Of a stretch of DNA of 64,000 nucleotides, positions 63,602 through 64,000 are shown one piece after another. This DNA comes from Cytobacillus oceanisediminis (lineage in GTDB: Bacteria > Bacillota > Bacilli > Bacillales > Cytobacillaceae), in the NCBI RefSeq assembly GCF_007830235.1, contig NZ_VLKI01000002.1, forward strand, positions 277,962 through 341,961, written 5' to 3'. Numbering within the stretch: position 1 is the first letter of the stretch; each line of letters begins with the position of its first letter. The translations under genes were made by a program, and so were the position numbers. Under the pieces are notes generated by a model. It had not been told where the DNA came from, did not search any database, and worked only from the letters and a program-made list of their open reading frames with translations.

Positions 63602-63610
63602 ACCTTTGTT

Positions 63611-64000
63611 TTAAATATTCTTAGCCATTTCTTCTTTGAATCCGAACATCCATGTGAAGAGGAAGCCGAATGCATAGGCGATTAATAAACCGATTAGGTA
63701 CAATACTATTTGATGTGTGTGAACGAGGAAGGCAAGAGGTATGCCGGAAACCCCGATCGCAATCGTCGCAATTTTAAAGAACGCCTGGAAGGCTCCGCCA
63801 ACAGCAGCTCCTAGACATGCTGTTAAGAACGGGCGTCCCAATGGAAGGGTAACCCCGAAGATCAGCGGTTCGCCGATGCCGAGGATTCCAACTGGAAGAC
63901 CGCCTTTGATGACTTTTTTCAGACGGGCATTCTTTGTTTTGAAATAGATGGCAAATGCTGCACCTACCTGGCCTGCGCCGCCCATTGCAAGGATTGGCAG
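63611..64000 (-). CDS. murP: PTS MurNAc transporter EIIBC component MurP, C-terminal part
   Basis: The last 129 codons of an EIIC membrane domain; the gene continues beyond the window. GLPVGILGIGEPLIFGVTLP is the glucose-superfamily EIIC motif (Glu in the substrate site), followed by two membrane helices. Assignment to MurP rests on the neighbouring mupG and murQ. It would import and phosphorylate MurNAc-GlcNAc or MurNAc. Confidence 0.85.
   Translation of the reverse strand: MPILAMGGAGQVGAAFAIYFKTKNARLKKVIKGGLPVGILGIGEPLIFGVTLPLGRPFLTACLGAAVGGAFQAFFKIATIAIGVSGIPLAFLVHTHQIVLYLIGLLIAYAFGFLFTWMFGFKEEMAKNI

Noticed and set aside
1-64000. rRNA, tRNA, prophage or transposase genes
   Set aside because: I saw no tRNA cloverleaf, rRNA segment, integrase or transposase in any frame; the mobile-looking sequences are all non-coding repeats.

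Overview
The window is chromosomal DNA of a spore-forming, low-GC Gram-positive bacterium of the Bacillaceae (Bacillus/Cytobacillus/Mesobacillus type). The support is the Bacillus-like order ftsX - M23 hydrolase - ctpB - minJ ... csbA ... uvrB-uvrA - yvlABCD, an alpha/beta-type spore protein, a sporulation-type kinase, SigB-, SigW- and LexA-type sites, and S-box riboswitches. The genus is inferred from gene content only.

Layout. 0-6 kb: cell-wall and division genes (partial ftsX, an M23 peptidoglycan hydrolase, ctpB, minJ), with a manganese-catalase remnant between them. 6-24 kb: an AT-rich accessory region of small detoxification and redox genes (two flavin reductases, a TetR/MFS/azoreductase cassette, NTF2-like and luciferase-like proteins, a NorB-like MFS pump, an M20 amidohydrolase). 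It also holds many broken genes: a UPF0060 membrane protein, a probable immunity protein, a subtilase fused head-on to a glyoxalase, and a TetR tail. A short GGGCGC-type repeat is scattered here and was not seen elsewhere. 24-31 kb: stress protein, AI-2E-type permease, NRDE protein, PAS histidine kinase, and a divergent MocR/EamA pair. 31-36 kb: a metNPQ methionine-uptake operon plus an M20 hydrolase behind two complete tandem SAM riboswitches, then a spore protein and csbA. 36-47.7 kb: an Lrp regulator, a SulP permease with no normal start codon, a tctCBA carboxylate transporter, a gamma-glutamyltransferase, a split chromate transporter and a class-III aminotransferase. This block separates csbA from uvrBA, which are neighbours in B. 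subtilis. 47.8-56.8 kb: LexA-boxed uvrBA, an SGNH hydrolase and SigW-type yvlABCD. 57-64 kb: a spore-type amidase, the GlcNAc genes nagA-nagB-nagR, and MurNAc recycling (murQ, mupG, murP cut by the window end).

The most unusual content is between the genes. (1) Six arrays of short units recur at a strict 20-21 bp period, with a two-unit trace at a seventh place. They fall into four or five word families; when all are read in one orientation every core ends in ATAAA, while the 6-8 bases before it differ by family. (2) Five copies of a ~235 bp element all lie in the same orientation. Two separate stems show compensatory base changes between copies, so a folded RNA or DNA form appears to be maintained. 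One copy lies between murP and mupG, one abuts a 134 bp tandem duplication of the nagB 3' end, and one is nested in a duplicated terminator.
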